Shown here: positions 58,971 through 64,000 of the stretch, in pieces
Numbering within the stretch: position 1 is the first letter of the stretch
Layout of the letters: each line of letters starts with the position of its first letter
Assembly (NCBI GenBank): GCA_946406115.1
Contig: OX291543.1
Location: 32,762,815-32,826,814, forward strand
Reading direction: 5' to 3'
From: Apoda limacodes
Taxonomy: Eukaryota; Arthropoda; Insecta; Lepidoptera; Limacodidae
DNA: 64,000 nt
Translations under genes and position numbers: made by a program
Notes under the pieces: generated by a model
The model's input: the letters and a program-made list of their open reading frames with translations, nothing else
What the model was told of the DNA's origin: nothing
Databases searched by the model: none

Positions 58971-61437
58971 TTTGGGTAATGGTAAACGGAATAGATATCT
59001 TCTTACTCTCAACTACCTTACCTTATTGTGGTTTTGATGGAACAAGTTTTAGTACCATATTTTCATTACACTCCTAGATATTTTGGTTAACAAATTCTTT
59101 ACAAAACACAAAGGAATATTAGTCCGTGATATAAAATCTAATATTTCGTTATCTTATTAGTTAGTTGTATTTGTTAGAAAATTGTATATAGTTAGACGGT
59201 AAAGCGAGTGTAGGTTCGTTTATAACGCGCATGATCTCTGGAACCGATAGCGAATTTGTTACAGATAATGTTTTCAATTGATCTGCAAAAGGATTTTGCT
59301 GTGGTATATTGACGTCATTCAATTCGAGATTTTTTTTAGATATAAAATTGAAATTGAACATAAATTTATTCAATTCAATTTTTAATAAAAGTAAATCAAG
59401 TTACGAACTAATTTTTTTTGGTATTTTCAGTTAAGTATAAGAAATGAACAGCTTTAATAATGGGTGGTGTGAACCTGTTTGTGCGGTAAATAATTTTGGA
59501 CATTTACAGAGCAAAATTTGTAGAGCCATGATTCAAAAAAAATATTACCCGAAAATAGTTGGCTTATCTTAACAGGGTCTGCACGAATCATCTCACTTGT
59601 GGTCAGGGACACTACTGAAGGGCTCTAAACACGTACCGATTTGAAATGACGTTTTTTTGAACTGCTTTCAATGGATAAAACAACCTCGTTTAATAAACAT
59701 GTTTTATTACAAATGCGCAATGCAATAATTGCAACTGCTATTAGTAAGAATGTTACTAGTATTTTTTTATGGACAATATAGGGGACTAGCCGTAATTTTT
59801 GTTTAATTTAATTAAAACAAATATGGGCCCGCGCAGGATTGAGGCGGGATTGCGTGAGCGTGGGCCGCTACCGCCAGCTGTCTCCCGACGTGGAACACGA
59901 CACGTAACTATACGAAACTTGTTACAATTACCCTGCACGATGCGTTCTATCACTTTTGGAGTAGTTAAAATTACAAATACAAATAAAATACTGATTCAAC
60001 AAAGTCGTTTGTTTAGAAAGCATTTAGTGATGTTTAATGCTTATTTGGCTTATTTCGTTTCTGCCATCCAACAAATTGATAATAAGCCATTAATATTATA
60101 CCAAAATTAAACTAACTTCAAATCAATCGACAAATCTATGAAAATAATAGTTTTTTAATTTTATTTGATGTTTCAATAAGTATTTTATTTCTTTGTTACT
60201 TATTTTTATTGAGAACATATTTAATTTGTAAATTTCGGAACATGTGTTCTTACTGTTTACGATATTTAAGCATATTATAGATTTTGAAGCATTTTTTAAT
60301 TTTTTAATTTTAACAACGTTTTACTAATTTGGCGATTTCAAGAAATACAAACATAAATAAAAAGGATTTTTAACTTATCACAATAAGTTATTAAGTGTTA
60401 ATATTCTAGTAATCAAAGATAGATATGGTTTTTAGGCTCCGTAAATAAATATAAAAATTTAATAATGCACTAGCGGTCAAGTCAACAAAAGTGATAGATT
60501 GCATTACAGGGAGTTCGATTTCGAAGGCACGTTATTAAAACCGACTGCTTATCACTTCACACTAAAATATGTTTTCTAATTTTAATTTCGCTTGAGAATT
60601 CAACTGTAAAAAATGTTTTTCAACATTTTACAGCCATCGCTTAGCCATTTTGTTTCTTAATAAAAATTAAACCACCTCATCTCAATTAAATATATCTGTG
60701 TACACTTTACCATCTGTTGTTTTTTTGTTTTGTATTTCTTATGCTAGAGGTTTATTGGTTGCAGTATTTTTTCGTAATATCTTAAAAATGTATCCAATAT
60801 GACTCAACATGCTTATTCTTGAAACCAATTTCAGTCGTAAATTCCTACTTCGATCGAGCAATTACTTGTATGAAAACACAAAGGCACTCTTAAGTTTACA
60901 AAAACTTGCAATGGGAACGAATTTTAACTATATGGTATGCCACCTAAATACTCACTAAATCGAAAGTATGCCCGCTTTCCGTAACTCTCTAAATTGGACC
61001 GATGGCTGTCTGTTACAATTCTGTGACCGCTCGCAGAGAACACGCACATTTGCACGTATACATACGCCATTTGTTTCTGTAGTGCTAGTAGTCACGAAAA
61101 ACGCGATTGTTGTATAAAGTGTCCAAGTTTGACTTAAATCGTAATTCTGTATCGCAGTAGGATTTTGCTATTGTTATTGTATTGATGAGTAAGCATTTAT
61201 TCACTTTCGTTGTATTGTACTTTCACTCTTGTCTACAAAATTAAAAAAAATTAACAAATACATGTTTAATTTAACTGAGCATTAATCAAATGTTATATAT
61301 ATATATATATAGTTGGTGAAATAAGACACGTATTTTTGCTTTTAAGTCTCTCACACACGATGCGATTTATCGCTCAATTGTTTTTACGTCCTTTAAATAT
61401 TGTTAATGTAATCGCACAAAACGATACAGTTAAGTCA
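58971..61437. other. Intergenic stretch, no gene recognised
   Basis: Strongly AT-rich. A 103-codon frame at 59799-60110 begins with a short GC-rich part (GGGCCCGCGCAGGATTGAGG) and then becomes AT-rich. No family is recognised. A TA dinucleotide run lies at about 61293-61310. Confidence 0.4.
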
Positions 61438-61440
61438 CAA

Positions 61441-61680
61441 GAGCTGTGCAAGGAAACAGAGCGACATGGGGATGCGTAGCGGTATTGTGAAACGTATTCT
61501 TTTAACAAAACCTGTGCGAGAAAGCAGTGACCTCGCTCCGATTCCTCGCATCTGTCACACATATCTCAATCGCATTGTATATAATAAACCTCGCTCCGCT
61601 GAAATATTTGAGGCTAGGAAAATGAAGCAATTGGTTGATATTGTTTTCGTTGCATACCGCTCCGCTTCCTCGCACAGCTC
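61441..61680. mobile_element. Short inverted-repeat element, about 240 bp
   Basis: Left GAGCTGTGCAAGGAAACAGA pairs with right CCGCTTCCTCGCACAGCTC over about 28 bases with a few mismatches. CTCGCTCCG words recur inside. It looks like a MITE. I could not fix the target duplication. Confidence 0.5.
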
Positions 61681-61699
61681 TGGTGGCAACGCACCCTTA

Positions 61700-63370
61700 T
61701 CTACCTAACCTGCACTTATTAAAAAGAATACTGAAATCATTGACCTAGTAATGCAGTGCGTCTCTTCTGTTATGCTTGTATTGTCATGTAATAAAAAAAA
61801 ATCAAGTTGATCGCGTGTGTGGGAGCCTTTATTTGTAAATAATGCTAAAAATTATATGCATGCTTTTTTAAAATTCGCGTTGTAATGTTTCAAAAGTACA
61901 TAAAAACAATTTAAAAACGTTTAAAATTCTTTGTCAATGTTACTTTAATTTTATGCTACTTTGAAACATTGATACGCCTACATGTAAAACGTTTTTAAGG
62001 TAATGTACAAAATTATTGATGACAAGAGTTACATATATTATTAAATATAAACCTTGTAATTGGCACAGCACCGGAATTTTTTCATCTTTTGAAATAAATG
62101 TCTACGCAAAGAATTTTATTTTCAATTACGTTGTAATTACATTTGTTTTCAATTAATTTAAAATGAATAAGGTTATTAAGTTTAAACCAACCTGGAAAAA
62201 GTCCATTTTGCAATATAATTAACTCTACAAAGAAACAACTAAAATATAAGACGTTTTTTCGTCCCTTATAGTTTGGCAAATACTTTTTTTCATCTGTCAT
62301 CATTTTGGAAAGTACTTTAGTCACGAAACAATTTTTTTGTACACGATCAGCTGATTCGATACAGTATACCAAGTGTATATGTCCTGCGTACCACAAACTA
62401 TTGCCCAGTGGAGATTGTCTATCTTTGCGGCGCTAAAATTTTTTGCAAACATTTGTCAATTGAGTTACTGTCGTGTGGTCAAGTGAAGTAGGTACAACGC
62501 ACCATATGTTTGTGGTACTACGGAACTTTATTTATTTTTACATATAATCATTCTACCTAGTTATTGAACAGATCTCGCAATAATAGCTGGCATTTGGTAC
62601 TGAGACATTTGCATTTTTCATGTAACAGCGATAGTGAACGATTGCAAGTGTGTCGGCATAGTATAGGAACAATAGTAAAATATCCCTATACAAACGTTCC
62701 AATGTTGCGTTACACGATCACGGACCCATTATTTTATCTGTATATAAAATATATAGATATCACTGCTTATGCAAGTAAGACATATATGTATACGAATATC
62801 ATGAAGATATTTTACTATTCTTTCTGTACTATGGTGTCGGTGCCCAAAAGACACTACACCGGGCTGTTTCCAGAAACTCAACACGGTGTCACAGGTAGCA
62901 CTAAAAGCAGGATAGCAAATACATTTTTCTGCAGGACGGAAGTGAGTTCTTGAACACAGCCCTGGCGTGTCGTTCAATGTGTTGTACATGTCAGCTCTTG
63001 TAGTGAGACCGATATAGTTTGTGTGGACTGTGTTCTGTGTTAATTCTATAAGTTTCACCGAATTTCCAACCATCCTTGTCTAACACCTCATTGGCTGTAC
63101 GTTGCCTCGCTTGCACAAGTACGCATTACACATGCCACATGCAGAACTCGCTTGAACGTCTTGTTGCTTCTCCCTAATGGGAGTTGGTTAATAAGGTGAA
63201 GTGACAAATCGTTTGAATGTACAGTTCTTGTGTTCCGAAACATTAACTATTCAGAATCTGTGAATTTGTCTTAGCTACTTAAACTAGATATTTAAAAAGT
63301 TGGCAGATTTCTTTAATTTTTATTTTATTTAAGGCTGCGCCCTACTTGAATGTGCAGTTTTCTGCTCGTT
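61700..63370. other. Intergenic stretch, no gene recognised
   Basis: AT-rich. Frames at 62564-62953 (+) and 62729-63073 (-) overlap each other and match nothing I know, so I treat them as chance frames. Confidence 0.4.
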
Positions 63371-63377
63371 TTTAAAA

Positions 63378-63758
63378 TCGATTCCACTGTCCTATTGCAA
63401 GTTTCAGACTGGAAAAAAATAACATGGCTTTCTACATTCTTTAACTAGTACATTACTTTATTTGTTTAAAGATATCTGTTAAAACATCGTTTTAAAAAAA
63501 CCTCTCTTTTTCTATTTTTAAATCATAACTCCTTATCAACTAGTAGCGGGAACATTTATTATTTCATGAAATGTTAAGATAAAGCGAAAATATAATACTG
63601 TAATAGAATTATTAAATCTTATGTGATATAACTGTAATTAATTATTTTCCACTTTTTACGCTGATCTATAATATATTTTTGCCACTGAAAAATGAGAATT
63701 GTTGATTACAGCTTTACGCCCATAAAGCAAATGTATATGCGCGTTGGGGGCCCTCTTA
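63378..63758 (+). repeat. Dispersed repeat, copy 2 (381 bp)
   Basis: Same start (TCGATTCCACTGTCCTATTG) and same end (ATGCGCGTTGGGGGCCCTCT) as 40671-41088, same orientation, with internal deletions. Confidence 0.8.
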
Positions 63759-64000
63759 ATTAGATTGCAATAAATTAATTGTTCTGCCATCGCGAACTTG
63801 TCATTGTACTTATATATTATTAAAGTCAATGTTTCGGAACGCAAAGAATGATTAAAACTAGTTTGGTTTAAATTTCTAGTACATTCGGCATTACACTTTT
63901 CATATCGCATTCAGAAAAATTGTTCTATTAGTATGGAGTTTATACAATCTAGAAATTGAAATCAAAAGCAAAAGTCCTGTTTGTGGCATAACATCACCTC

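Noticed and set aside
62564..63073. Overlapping frames of 129 and 114 codons on opposite strands
   Set aside because: Neither resembles a known family, and antisense overlap in AT-rich DNA is expected by chance.

Overview
This is nuclear DNA of an insect, most likely a moth or butterfly (Lepidoptera). The assignment is inferred from the AT-rich background, short exons with GT/AG introns, and a dense load of repeats that I recognise as lepidopteran. These include the GGTTCCGTAC dispersed family, tRNA-like and 5S-like SINEs, and RTE/Jockey-type LINE relics with TTTGAC tails. Coding density is very low. Most open frames in the window are chance frames or fall inside repeats.

The one clear host gene is PTEN, the phosphoinositide 3-phosphatase and tumour-suppressor orthologue, on the + strand from 32559 to 57118. 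Seven coding exons (here exons 2-8) join in frame. They cover human-numbered residues 28 onward, with Asp92, Cys71, Cys124 and Arg130 all falling on the human residue numbers. Exon 1, which should carry about 26 N-terminal residues, was not found. It is either in the upstream 32 kb, too short to recognise, or outside the window. The introns are 11.6, 7.3, 2.9, 0.68, 0.22 and 0.58 kb and the large ones are full of transposon relics.

Upstream half (1-32558): LINE tail and Cys-rich relic (1-502); a 5.8-kb foldback transposon (2438-8280) flanked by an 11-bp target duplication; scattered SINE, 5S-like and GGTTCCGTAC repeats (10-19 kb); LINE relics and two tandem arrays (21.0-22.3 kb, one being ten nearly identical 48-bp units); a Harbinger-like MITE (22959-23112); a GC-rich island (25340-25790); and a candidate THAP-domain DNA transposon with 28-bp terminal inverted repeats (28604-31124).

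PTEN region (32559-57118): intron 2 holds a Jockey-type reverse transcriptase relic on the minus strand, a cluster of palindromes built on a GCACTACC word, two CpG-rich patches and several dispersed repeats. Intron 4 holds an RTE-type LINE relic that was itself interrupted by a tRNA-like SINE with a 12-bp target duplication.

Downstream (57119-64000): 3' flank with a candidate poly(A) signal at 57753, a 38-bp minisatellite of about 12 copies, an inverted-repeat element, and a second copy of a roughly 400-bp repeat also found in PTEN intron 2. The most unusual object is the foldback element: its arms are arrays of 325-bp units of two types, arranged in a different order in each arm although the arms are mirror-symmetric in spacing.
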